This document shows positions 1-7,869 of a stretch of DNA of 64,000 nt, piece by piece (position 1 is the stretch's first letter; every line of letters starts with the position of its first letter). A program made the position numbers and the translations under genes. The stretch is from the NCBI RefSeq assembly GCF_905220995.1, contig NZ_CAJNBJ010000020.1, positions 62,001 through 126,000 of the forward strand, read 5' to 3'. Origin of the DNA: Nitrospira defluvii. GTDB taxonomy: Bacteria > Nitrospirota > Nitrospiria > Nitrospirales > Nitrospiraceae. The notes beneath the pieces are model-generated. The model made no database searches. It worked only from the letters and a program-made list of their open reading frames with translations, and had not been told where the DNA came from.

Positions 1-351
1 GGGACTGAGGAAGCATCCCAGGGTCGGTTCTTTAGCTCTAGTTGCAACGTAGATTGGGACCTACCCATTCTTGATCTGGTCAACCTCGAGCTTGCCGGGA
101 ATCCTTTCTGCAAGCTCCTTCCTTTAGGGGAGGGGCGGTTGACTACTCCTTAGAGGGAAGCGGATTCCAACCCGCCTGGCTGCTTCAAAGCCTACCTTCC
201 TGAACGCCTTACACTGAGAGGGATGATTCTGTTAGTCCGCAGAATCCACGGGCGACGATCGATGTGTGGGGATCGTCTACCCACATGGCCGGGACCGGGA
301 CTCTGTCAGCGAGGGCCGATCTGAGTCCCGGTGGCAGGCCGACGCACTGTC
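1..351. other. non-coding stretch at window edge
   Basis: I see no convincing gene here on either strand: open frames are short and lack ribosome binding sites. It lies downstream of the minus-strand single-strand-binding protein gene. No tRNA, attachment core or clear terminator with a T-run was recognised. Confidence 0.4.
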
Positions 352-735
352 TTAATGATGCTTGCCCTCGCGGATCAGTTTGTACTCGAACGCGGCGACT
401 TCCAAGGTGGACCGCTTGGTTTGTGTAGACTCATCAATCCATTCACGGTAGTCGAGGGTACCGAGGAGGAGAACCTGATCGCCCTTCCGTAAGGCATTGG
501 CGAACTCTTCGGGCTTGTCGCCACGGTATGTAAACGGCACCCAGTTGGTCTTCTTGGCCGTTTGGCCATCCTTCACGTAGTTCCGGTGAGAGGCCAATGA
601 GCCGGTAACGATTATCCGGCCAGAGGTTAACGCGACGATCTCGGGATTCTGGCCGAGCTGACCGGCGATCTCGATTTTATTGGTGTCGCGATACGGTTTC
701 TTCATTTCCTGTGGAGTCTGGGTGGATGTATTCAT
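352..735 (-). CDS. single-stranded DNA-binding protein, OB fold (first of three)
   Basis: A 127-residue protein with the SSB-type OB-fold pattern: an N-terminal strand (NKIEIAGQLGQNPEI), a central NWVPFTYRG segment and a late strand GDQVLLLGTLDYREW. SSBs coat single-stranded DNA during replication, repair and conjugative transfer. The start is the ATG at 735, preceded by AGGAGGTAACT; the open frame continues upstream but without a site. The protein stops at LIREGKHH and lacks the acidic tail (DDDIPF type) that chromosomal SSB uses to recruit partners, so it is probably an accessory SSB of the mobile element. A GC-rich palindrome lies 68 bases upstream of the start. The SSB fold is confident; the exact role is inference. 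Confidence 0.8.
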   Translation of the reverse strand: MNTSTQTPQEMKKPYRDTNKIEIAGQLGQNPEIVALTSGRIIVTGSLASHRNYVKDGQTAKKTNWVPFTYRGDKPEEFANALRKGDQVLLLGTLDYREWIDESTQTKRSTLEVAAFEYKLIREGKHH

Positions 736-802
736 AGTTACCTCCTGCACACGTGATTCGTTCAAGCACCCTATGTGCCTGAATCGTGACGCTGTGATGC
801 CT

Positions 803-817
803 GCCCGCTGCGCGGGC
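803..817 (-). promoter_or_regulatory. leader palindrome, copy a (upstream of SSB gene 352-735)
   Basis: On the minus strand this reads GCCCGCGCAGCGGGC, a stem of five or six GC pairs with a tiny loop, between a short upstream spacer and the SSB start 68 bases away. The same kind of palindrome, with the flank pattern GGC...GCAG, stands upstream of four other minus-strand genes of the element. No T-run follows, so it is not a typical terminator. It may be an operator or a 5' UTR hairpin. Confidence 0.5.
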
Positions 818-889
818 CTTCGTGCGGCCTGGTGCGTTGTGCGGGTACGCGCTGTGGTGAATTGGTAGACGGAGTCATGGGGCCGTGTC

Positions 890-1381
890 TTACGTGGACG
901 ATGACGGGCGAGCCGGTGCGATAAGGGAATGGATGATCTGTCGCTCCGGATGTTGATTGAAAGCTTCCTGCGGAATGTTGAGAAGTGCGAACACGCCGCA
1001 GGTGACGGGGTCGAGTTGATAGGCGCGACCTGGCCACCTGGTCTCGATCGTCTGTACGACATCCTTGATGGGATGCTGTGGATCGAGCACGAATAGGTGT
1101 TGTTCGGTTGGGGCGTGCAGTGAGAGGTGCCAGACTTGGCAGCGGTCTGGCGTCAAGTTGGTGGTCTCGTTGACGACAGGAAGAGAGAATTGCCGTGGGC
1201 ATAGGCCCTCGTGCAACAAATCCGTCGGTGGCTGCTTCTTGGCCAGAGCCTGCGTAATCTGGGCATAGATGCGTTGAGCACCTTGCGTCCACGAGGGGTG
1301 CGCGGGGAGGCCGAGAAAGGCGGCTTCCGATGCGCGTTTTTCATCATAGGTAAGCGGACGAGGAGTGGGTGAGGTGTCCAT
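890..1381 (-). CDS. hypothetical protein, 163 residues
   Basis: Unrecognised soluble protein without signal peptide or membrane segment. The ATG at 1381 has a strong site (AGGAGGCCCC, spacing about 6), which makes it a real gene. It is acidic and aromatic in the middle (CQVWHLSLHAPTEQHLFVLD) and ends in a basic serine-rich tail. It sits between the SSB gene and the helicase on the same strand, so it is probably part of the same accessory block. No function is proposed. Confidence 0.6.
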   Translation of the reverse strand: MDTSPTPRPLTYDEKRASEAAFLGLPAHPSWTQGAQRIYAQITQALAKKQPPTDLLHEGLCPRQFSLPVVNETTNLTPDRCQVWHLSLHAPTEQHLFVLDPQHPIKDVVQTIETRWPGRAYQLDPVTCGVFALLNIPQEAFNQHPERQIIHSLIAPARPSSST

Positions 1382-1447
1382 GAGGGGCCTCCTATTGGAT
1401 GTGGGCGTGGCCGTTCATCGGATGGAGATAGACGTCGGTCACGAACA

Positions 1448-1469
1448 CCGGCAGTTGTCATGCTGCCGG
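1448..1469 (-). promoter_or_regulatory. hairpin between helicase and next gene; possible leader copy
   Basis: A 7-bp perfect stem (CCGGCAG/CTGCCGG) with an 8-base loop, 37 bases after the helicase stop and 67 bases before the start of the next gene. On the minus strand it is followed by GTGTTCGTGA, a string that also follows the palindrome at 12366-12381. It may be a divergent member of the same leader family. It could equally be a weak terminator of the helicase gene, although no T-run follows. Confidence 0.35.
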
Positions 1470-1505
1470 CGGAGAATGCGGCGGCCGTTGTGCGAGGGGT
1501 GTTGG

Positions 1506-3977
1506 CTAGGAGGCTTGGACGAGGGATGTGAGACGTGATGGCACGGGCTTGAGCTGTCCTCGCGAGGCGGTGGTACGTGCCAACACCCGGGAGAGGACTG
1601 CGTCCGATTCAATGGGACTGTCATGTAGCGAGAAGGTCATGGCCTGGAGAATGGTCGTCGCGTCGAGATGCAACCCATTGGCATTGGCTTCTTCGATGCA
1701 TTCCCACAGAATCGGCTGAGGCCCGTGCTGTAGGGTGGCGAGTGCCCCGTGATGTCCGATGACGATCAGTTTGCCTTTGGCCCGGGTCAGGGCGACATTT
1801 ATCAGTTTGTGCGGGGCCGCATCGTCATAGGCCCAGCCTAACATTGATCGGGTGGCATTCTCCGTCGTGACCGTATCGAAGATTACGACGTCGCTCTCCC
1901 GTCCCTGGAAACGGTGGATGGTGCCCACGCGCACCAGCTCATCCAGTTCTTCCAGGCGCAACAGTCGTTCGATGAGGTTGACCTGGGCGCGATAGGGACA
2001 AATGATGCTGACGGTCGGCAAATGACCGGGCGTGGAGAGGGCCTGTTGCGCCAAGCGGATTGCAAGTAGTGCGTGATAGAGGTTGAAAGGAGAGCCTTTT
2101 GCGTCCCGAACAGTGACGGGGTGAGCAGGTTCGGTGTTGCAGAAGATGAGGGAATGTCCTGGTGCCGGTGCGGCCTCAGCGGTCTGGCCGCGGTCCGTCA
2201 ACGTGGACGGGGCGGAGACATAGCTGAGCCCAGCGCGTGCGTAGAGACGACGGCTGACGTTCGCGATGTCGGGATGCATGCGGTACTGCATGCTGAGGGG
2301 CACCACACGAGGATCTCGTCCTGAGGTGATCTGTGCGATATCGTAAATGCTCCTGGCCAGCCAGTGTTTGGTGGCCTGTGTCTTGGCCGAAGCAATGGGC
2401 GCCAGTTGCAGAAAATCTCCCACGATGATCACCCTCGAGGTGGCCAGCGCCAAGGTACAGAATAGGGCTGGGGCCAGGGCCATGCTGGCCTCGTCGATGA
2501 TCACGGTATCGAAACGCTGATCGTCGAGTAGCCGTGAGGTGTAGGTCCGGGTCAGGGTCGTCGCAACGATCCTGCTACGGCGCACGAGGGCCTGTTCAAT
2601 CTGAGCGATCTCGTTCTCAAGGCGATCGAGGGTGCCTTGTAGATCATGTCGGATGCCCTGCATGGCCTCATGGAGGGCGCAGAGTTGTTCGGGTGACCAC
2701 GGGGCATCCGGCAATTGGTGGTCCTGGCGGAATTGTTCCATGACGCGATTGAGGGTGTCGATCCGGACCTGTGAGTGGAGCACCTGAGATTGCAGGGACC
2801 AGAGCGTAATTTCGTCGGCAGCCTGGTAGTCTCGGAAACACGCAAGGTCGTTGACGATCCGTGCTTTGTTGCCGTGCTCGAAGAGACGACGGAAGGCAGG
2901 ACTGGCATTGAAGGCTCGAAGCTCGCCTTCAAGTTCTTGAATGGTCATTGCGCGCTCGGTGATGAGTCCGCGCAGACGGCGTTCATCCGTGTGGAGCATC
3001 TGGTGCCGCTCGCGCAATGTCTGTAATTCTCGCCAGTGAGTGTCCAGTCGTTTGGCGGAGTCGGCGCTGTGAGCGAGGTACGGCATGTCTCGATCCAAGT
3101 CCTGCAATTGGCGGCGAAGGGTCTTCGCGCGTTCTTCGAGCGGCAGTGTGTGGGTGAGCGCAACTGTCTCGAGATTGGCCATTTGGCACTGATCACTGCT
3201 GTCTGGACTGGGGGTGCCGATACGAATGACCTGATCGATGGCGAGATCGGGAGATCGGCTGAGCAGATGCTCCAGAATGTTGTCGATGGCCGTATTGGTC
3301 GGGGAGCAGATCAGGGTTCGCCCATTCTGCGCCAACAAGGCCTGGCTCAAGGCGGTGATGAAGGCGGTTTTCCCGGTACCAGGAGGGCCCAAGACAAATA
3401 GAAGATCTCGTTCGAGGGCATTGGTATAGGCCTGCGCCTGCTCGGGATTGAGGCCTGAGGCTTCCGGCAAGCGGTCGAGAGCAGTGATCGTGGCGATGGC
3501 ATCAGGATCAAAGGCCTTGAGAGCGAGGGCGGTTCCGAAGGTGTCCGGTTGGTGGCTGATGGATTGCAGACGTTTGTCGAGGGCTTGCAGCAAGCGGACT
3601 GAGTCGAAGGTGAGATGTGCCGAAGGGATCGTCTCCGGGGCTTCGCCCTCGAACGCTAAGGCGAGGCCGTCTGGGGAAAAGCCAACGATTCGACAGGGAA
3701 TGCGCTGGCTGATAAGGACCAGGGAAGGATTCGTGTCTTCAACGAGGTTGGCCGGAATCGGCTCAGATTGAAAGAGATAGTAGTGTGTTCGCCCAGTGAC
3801 GTGTTGCCGTTGCCCGTCTGTGAGCGGGACGCAGATAGTTTCCTGACGTTGCCGAGGGGTGCGACTCTGGAGTTCGTCCTGGAGCGCGGTCCGAAATTGC
3901 TCGATGAGGAGGAGCGCGCGGGTCGACGCAGGCTTGCCACTGCGACTGGCATGGAGAGCGACCGGTGCTTGGGGCAT
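1506..3977 (-). CDS. UPF1/DNA2-like superfamily 1 helicase
   Basis: An 823-residue SF1 helicase with all core motifs visible: Walker A GPPGTGKT (about 197-204), motif Ia SPTNTAIDN, Walker B IIDEAS (about 494-498), motif III GDFLQLAP (about 520-527), motif IV QYRMHP (about 564-569), a GTIHRFQGRESD segment and NVALTRAKGKL for motifs V and VI. Between motifs Ia and II lies a charged helical insert, probably coiled coil. This is the AAA_11/AAA_12 pattern of UPF1-like nucleic-acid translocases. The ATG at 3977 is preceded by GAGGAGGTCCT. The N-terminal 190 residues are not recognised. The family usually works 5' to 3' on DNA or RNA; its role here (repair, defence or transfer) is unknown. Confidence 0.85.
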   Translation of the reverse strand: MPQAPVALHASRSGKPASTRALLLIEQFRTALQDELQSRTPRQRQETICVPLTDGQRQHVTGRTHYYLFQSEPIPANLVEDTNPSLVLISQRIPCRIVGFSPDGLALAFEGEAPETIPSAHLTFDSVRLLQALDKRLQSISHQPDTFGTALALKAFDPDAIATITALDRLPEASGLNPEQAQAYTNALERDLLFVLGPPGTGKTAFITALSQALLAQNGRTLICSPTNTAIDNILEHLLSRSPDLAIDQVIRIGTPSPDSSDQCQMANLETVALTHTLPLEERAKTLRRQLQDLDRDMPYLAHSADSAKRLDTHWRELQTLRERHQMLHTDERRLRGLITERAMTIQELEGELRAFNASPAFRRLFEHGNKARIVNDLACFRDYQAADEITLWSLQSQVLHSQVRIDTLNRVMEQFRQDHQLPDAPWSPEQLCALHEAMQGIRHDLQGTLDRLENEIAQIEQALVRRSRIVATTLTRTYTSRLLDDQRFDTVIIDEASMALAPALFCTLALATSRVIIVGDFLQLAPIASAKTQATKHWLARSIYDIAQITSGRDPRVVPLSMQYRMHPDIANVSRRLYARAGLSYVSAPSTLTDRGQTAEAAPAPGHSLIFCNTEPAHPVTVRDAKGSPFNLYHALLAIRLAQQALSTPGHLPTVSIICPYRAQVNLIERLLRLEELDELVRVGTIHRFQGRESDVVIFDTVTTENATRSMLGWAYDDAAPHKLINVALTRAKGKLIVIGHHGALATLQHGPQPILWECIEEANANGLHLDATTILQAMTFSLHDSPIESDAVLSRVLARTTASRGQLKPVPSRLTSLVQAS

Positions 3978-4155
3978 AGGACCTCCTCGATGGCTGATAG
4001 AATGGACAACCCAGCTGCCCGACCTGCGCTCATCCTGAGCGCCTCGGGACACCTGTGAGGAGGTTGGGCGGTCGCACCGGTGAGGATGGGGAGTGAAGGA
4101 ATCGTGGATGTTCGTGAGTCTGCTGAACTAAGCCTTCCTGCTTCGGTGGCTGTGT

Positions 4156-4374
4156 TTAACCAATATTGGGTCCATCTTGTCTCACGTACGTGGTCAACTC
4201 CCTCACCCTCGCGGTCAGTCTCGCTTGGTTTGTCAGTGACTTCTGCAATTCCGTGGATATGTAGAGAAGAGCTCCACGTAACGCCTTGATGGTCGCATTG
4301 GCTTCCACTAACTGGTCGCCAAGACTGCCAATGACTTCTTCCCCTTCAGTTCGTTCAAATGTCTCCCTCATCAT
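4156..4374 (-). CDS. small helical hypothetical protein
   Basis: About 72 residues if translation starts at the ATG at 4374, which follows a GAGGAAGGGGCG stretch; the frame stays open upstream to 4581 without a better site. The sequence is charged and helical (GSLGDQLVEANATIKAL, then STELQKSLTNQARL) and could form a short coiled coil. No family recognised. Confidence 0.4.
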   Translation of the reverse strand: MMRETFERTEGEEVIGSLGDQLVEANATIKALRGALLYISTELQKSLTNQARLTARVRELTTYVRQDGPNIG

Positions 4375-4819
4375 CGCCCCTTCCTCGATCCGTTCGTCGT
4401 GACTGCGACTTGTTGTGCAAAGTCCGCCTATTAAGTTCACGAATATCCTGACCATCCAATCTTGTGTAGCAGGCGGACGTCGAGGGCTTGACTCGTTATT
4501 CGGTCTTGGATACCATGAGCACATATTCTTTTTCGTAGGCTTTGCCGAACCATCCTTTCTCTTGCGTTGTACTCGGTACAACGTCTCTGCATCCGCAGTC
4601 TAGTCCTTGTGAGTGATCATCACAGCTAGATTGCTTCTCTTCTGTCAGTGCTCCATCTTTCAATTCCATCGATCGGTCCACGTTAGGTTCACGCCATATT
4701 CCAGGTCTAACGTTCTCCTTGCTTCCTGTGTAGGCAAAGAGACTTGAAGACAGGATGTTTGGCGTGATCCTCTTCACCATGCATGAGCCATGTGCCCATG
4801 CTTCATTAAGGAGGTTTGT
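4375..4819. other. gene-poor interval
   Basis: No well-supported gene. A minus-strand frame from 4780 to 4496 has a Cys-containing middle but lacks a ribosome binding site at any of its ATG codons. The right edge carries a strong plus-strand Shine-Dalgarno sequence (AAGGAGGT at 4808-4815), which belongs to the next entry. Confidence 0.35.
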
Positions 4820-4927
4820 ATGACGATGCGTGTACCTTGTCCGCCGGCGGTTCAGTGTCTGTGTCGCTCACGCGATACTGATCGAGACCGGGCTCTTGAG
4901 CAAACAGCTCGAACAGCTGTGCCATAG
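4820..4927 (+). CDS. possible 35-residue small protein
   Basis: The ATG at 4820 follows AAGGAGGTTTGT, one of the best ribosome binding sites in the window. The frame encodes 35 residues (begins MTMRVPCPPAVQC, ends ARTAVP) with three cysteines, and stops at TAG 4925-4927. It may be a leader peptide for the gene at 5113 or the remnant of a longer gene. The site is seen directly; expression is inference. Confidence 0.35.
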   Translation: MTMRVPCPPAVQCLCRSRDTDRDRALEQTARTAVP

Positions 4928-5112
4928 GGTTCGCTGACGCGAGTTCGCTGCGTTGAGTCCTTCCGTCTCGTCTCCTAACTCCATCGGTGGTACGTAAGCT
5001 GCCGTTTACGTATCGCTCCGATCACCGTTCAATCACATCACACACACATTCTAAACATGCTGCACGTGACGCAGGATCGCGAGATGCTGCCGTCAGGTGT
5101 CCGGAGGCGTCC

Positions 5113-5361
5113 ATGTACACAAATCAAGCAGTCAGTGTGGACATGCGAATTGTCGGCAAACTGGTACTGGTGGATCTGCATGGATCCGGCGATGCATTGC
5201 AATTGGCATTTAACGATCTGGCGAATCGCTTTGAATTACTGATCGAGGCTGGGGCGCTGAAATGGTCGAAGGCAAGAGCGGATCATTTCGTGCTGATGCC
5301 GCAAAGCGATTGGACCTCGTTGGAAGTGATTAGCGAGACAAAGCGGCAACTGCGTCTGTGA
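5113..5361 (+). CDS. hypothetical protein, 82 residues
   Basis: Small protein with alternating hydrophobic strands and one helix (VDMRIVGKLVLVDLHGSG, then LAFNDLANRFELLIEAG). The ATG at 5113 follows GGAGG at 5103-5107. Its 3' end overlaps the 3' end of the convergent gene 5330-5569 by 32 bases. No family recognised. Confidence 0.5.
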   Translation: MYTNQAVSVDMRIVGKLVLVDLHGSGDALQLAFNDLANRFELLIEAGALKWSKARADHFVLMPQSDWTSLEVISETKRQLRL

Positions 5362-5569
5362 TGTCTCGAGCGAGGGCCTGTTCCTGTTCGGTGAGTGAGA
5401 GCGCTTGGGTGAGATGATTGACCTGAGAGAGCACTCGTTCGCTGAATCCTTCCAGTGCACAGAATTCACGTGATCCCACAAAACGCGCGTTGGCAATGAG
5501 TAGCTCCTGGCGGCTGTTCACAAAGGTGGAGAGCTGACGGGTGATCTCTAATTCCGGCGTGAGTCTCAT
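5330..5569 (-). CDS. hypothetical helical protein, 79 residues
   Basis: Likely start is the ATG at 5569 (MRLTPELEITRQ); a longer frame begins at 5629. The protein is almost wholly helical, with QELLIANARFVGSREF and LTEQEQALARDITDAV stretches. It converges on and overlaps the end of the plus-strand gene before it. No function can be assigned. Confidence 0.45.
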   Translation of the reverse strand: MRLTPELEITRQLSTFVNSRQELLIANARFVGSREFCALEGFSERVLSQVNHLTQALSLTEQEQALARDITDAVAALSR

Positions 5570-5728
5570 GGTGTTCTCAGAGTGACTGAACACGGCGCCA
5601 ACTCTAGCAGTTGGGTCGAGGGTGGTCAATGGGACGGCATGTCACGCACGATGCTGTTGGAATGCGCCACGAAGCACGTCTGAAATCAACACATCACAAC
5701 ATATACCATGACATGAAAGGATCTCATC

Positions 5729-6970
5729 ATGACGACATCCCATCTGACATCGAAGCATGCAACGTTACGTGGACTTCTCAGTGCAGCCCCTCGCCGGACT
5801 CCCGTGGTGGATGCAACGTTGGTTCGCTCGGAGATGGCAAAGGCGATCGTCTCGGTAGTGGTTCAAGATTTCCAACGAATCGCTGCAGATCACGGTCGCT
5901 TGGTGCATGCCTGGGAACGACTCGCTCTGGAGGACCTGCAACGACTAATCTGGGAGCTGGAAAAACCACGTTATCAGGTGCATCCAGCACAATGGGCTCG
6001 TCTGCGCGCACGCCTGGCAGACTTGACCGATATTGAACGGCGCAATGCCAAGATGTTGAACGCTCGCACACCGTTCGAAAATCGTTACGACGACGATGAC
6101 GATCGTGGTGAGACGTGGGAAGACATGGCCGAACTGGATTACACGGTGCCTGCTCCTCGTGGGACACGTGCTGCTCAAGCGACCGATGCGACAGTCGATA
6201 CACCGCTGTGTCCCGACTGTGGCTCGTCGTCTGTGGTGGTGTCCATGATGACGGTCGGTGTCCATCAGTTAGATCTGAAAGAGGCGCATTGTCTGATTTG
6301 CGCGTGGCGTGTCGAACTCGGACGCAAACCGAGTGCGACGGTCGATGTGGAATCGGATCTTGAGCTGGAGGATCACGGAGACGGAACGCTTGTGGGGCCG
6401 ATAGACGAATCTGAAGAATCAGCAGACGATGACGAACAGGACATCGTGCCGAGCAGCATGACCGGCGAGGAGGAGACTCAACGCAGTGTGGTTGAGGACT
6501 TTGAGACGCAGGATATGGAGAGCGCGGAAGATCCTGTAGATCAGCTGATGACCTTGCAGAATCGCTTTTGGCAAGACTGGACGGTCAAGCCCCTTCGTTG
6601 CGCACTATTAGAGGGCACGATGCGTGAACGACTGAGTGGGGAGCGGCTTGATATGATTTGGGCCGTGGCGTCCACACTCATGGAATCGTGCCGGGGGCTG
6701 GGTCGCGCAGAGCAACAGGAAATCGCACGTTGGCTGATGCGAACGTCGACCGAGGAGTTGCGCGCGTTTCTCCCAGAGTCGGAATTGCCGGCAGAATTGG
6801 CTCAGCCGGAACGTATGTTGGTCGTGCCGTCTGTATCGACGAAGATACAGAAGTGGCAGCTAGCATGTCGGCTGGCATTGAGACGATTCCGAGTTGCCAG
6901 CGCGGGTGTCAGAATTTTGGCCCCGTCGTTTGGTGTCTCACCGGACGTATTTCGAGCCGCGAGTGCCTAG
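5729..6970 (+). CDS. Cys-pair protein, paralogue of the 7870-9294 product
   Basis: A 413-residue protein. The central part has two CxxC pairs (CPDCGSSS about 164-167 and CLICAW about 190-193) that could hold one metal ion. A very acidic linker follows (about 205-265), then a C-terminal helical domain of about 140 residues. That domain resembles the C-terminus of the convergent protein at 7870-9294: PLRCALLEGTMRE pairs with PLRQALLNQAILE, and LRRFRVASAGVRILA pairs with LKRFRNKEAGCRILA. The start at 5729 follows AAAGGA. The two genes bracket the SSB gene at 7475. A nucleic-acid role is plausible from the zinc-ribbon-like region and context, but no named family was recognised. Confidence 0.7.
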   Translation: MTTSHLTSKHATLRGLLSAAPRRTPVVDATLVRSEMAKAIVSVVVQDFQRIAADHGRLVHAWERLALEDLQRLIWELEKPRYQVHPAQWARLRARLADLTDIERRNAKMLNARTPFENRYDDDDDRGETWEDMAELDYTVPAPRGTRAAQATDATVDTPLCPDCGSSSVVVSMMTVGVHQLDLKEAHCLICAWRVELGRKPSATVDVESDLELEDHGDGTLVGPIDESEESADDDEQDIVPSSMTGEEETQRSVVEDFETQDMESAEDPVDQLMTLQNRFWQDWTVKPLRCALLEGTMRERLSGERLDMIWAVASTLMESCRGLGRAEQQEIARWLMRTSTEELRAFLPESELPAELAQPERMLVVPSVSTKIQKWQLACRLALRRFRVASAGVRILAPSFGVSPDVFRAASA

Positions 6971-7065
6971 TGCCCGTGTCGATAGGGGAGCAGCAGAGGG
7001 AGCGCGTGGTTTCTTGGAGCGCACGCCTCTCTCTGTGCCCTTGTCAACTATGCCTGGAGGCTTTC

Positions 7066-7320
7066 ATGAATGTGATCGACACCATCATCAACGAGATTGT
7101 CCAACACATACACGGATCGAGCTGCATCCCTGAGACGTATGAAGCCGCCTTCGTGACAGGCGTCTGGGAGAGAGCGCAAGCCCTTGAAGCCCCGCTTCGA
7201 GATGAGCTGCTTTGTCGGACGGGCGTCACTCAGGACTCGCTGAAGCAGGTTCGTGAAGAAGCTGCCGATGCGCTCTATGAGGCTCATCGCGCATTGTATG
7301 GGACAGCGTGGGAATGGTAG
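7066..7320 (+). CDS. hypothetical helical protein, 84 residues
   Basis: The ATG at 7066 follows TGGAGGCTTTC. The protein is helical, with two cysteines and an acidic middle (REEAADALYEAHRAL). It lies 95 bases downstream of the Cys-pair gene and ahead of a strong terminator, so the two are probably co-transcribed. No family recognised. Confidence 0.55.
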   Translation: MNVIDTIINEIVQHIHGSSCIPETYEAAFVTGVWERAQALEAPLRDELLCRTGVTQDSLKQVREEAADALYEAHRALYGTAWEW

Positions 7321-7377
7321 TTTTGGACTAGAACTCCTTACGCATGGCCCCATGTAAGGACCGACACCAGTACATGA

Positions 7378-7454
7378 GGGGAGACACTTCGTTGTGGAAG
7401 ACGCGAGTTCCTTGGAACTCAGTGCGTCTTCCCGGAAGTGCTCCCCTTTTTTTT
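7378..7454 (+). terminator. long stem-loop with T8 tract
   Basis: Nested inverted repeats: an outer arm GGGGAGACACTTC (about 7379-7391) pairs with GGAAGTGCTCCCC, and an inner arm GGAAGACGC...GAGTTCC pairs with GGAACTC...GCGTCTTCC (7396-7432). Eight T residues follow at 7447-7454. This is a rho-independent terminator for the plus-strand genes ending at 7320, placed just before the convergent SSB gene. The inner hairpin might also stop transcription from the other side. Confidence 0.8.
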
Positions 7455-7474
7455 GCCTTGCCGCCGGCCGGGGC

Positions 7475-7807
7475 TTAGGCAGCCTGTCGGTGTATCGCCG
7501 GTGGCATCAGTTCGATGTGGTCGGTGACAATATGAGTATACGTCAGTCCGGTGTGCGAGGAGGTGCGGGTATCCAAGCGCCCTGTAACCTTGACTGTTTG
7601 GCCCTTCGTCAGGGAGGGGAGCTGGTGGTCGAGTGTGTGGTCCCAGATGCAAACGGAGAGAAACAGTGGTGGAGTGTGTCCAGGACGAGTGGTCTGAATA
7701 GGCCGGTCGATCGCGACGCGGAGATTGGTTACCCTGCGTGCGCCGACTGAGGCGCGCACGGGAGTGGTCGCGACACGGCCAACGAGTTCGACGTGAGCAT
7801 AGGTCAT
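7475..7807 (-). CDS. single-stranded DNA-binding protein, OB fold (second of three)
   Basis: A 110-residue SSB-like protein: N-terminal strand AHVELVGRVATTPVRAS, central LRVAIDRP, then PLFLSVCIWD, GQTVKVTGRLDTR and a closing strand before HIELMPPA. The ATG at 7807 follows GGAGTCTTTTC. There is no acidic C-terminal tail. It starts 62 bases downstream of the stop of the paralogous Cys-pair gene 7870-9294 on the same strand and is likely co-transcribed with it. Family call from fold pattern; substrate (ssDNA) from family knowledge. Confidence 0.75.
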   Translation of the reverse strand: MTYAHVELVGRVATTPVRASVGARRVTNLRVAIDRPIQTTRPGHTPPLFLSVCIWDHTLDHQLPSLTKGQTVKVTGRLDTRTSSHTGLTYTHIVTDHIELMPPAIHRQAA

Positions 7808-7869
7808 GAAAAGACTCCTTCACATGGTTGAGCGGAGGGATGTGCACTGCCGTATCACTAAGGGTGAGA

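Noticed and set aside
4496-4780. A 94-codon minus-strand frame with several Cys residues
   Set aside because: None of its ATG codons has a ribosome binding site and the composition is not clearly coding.
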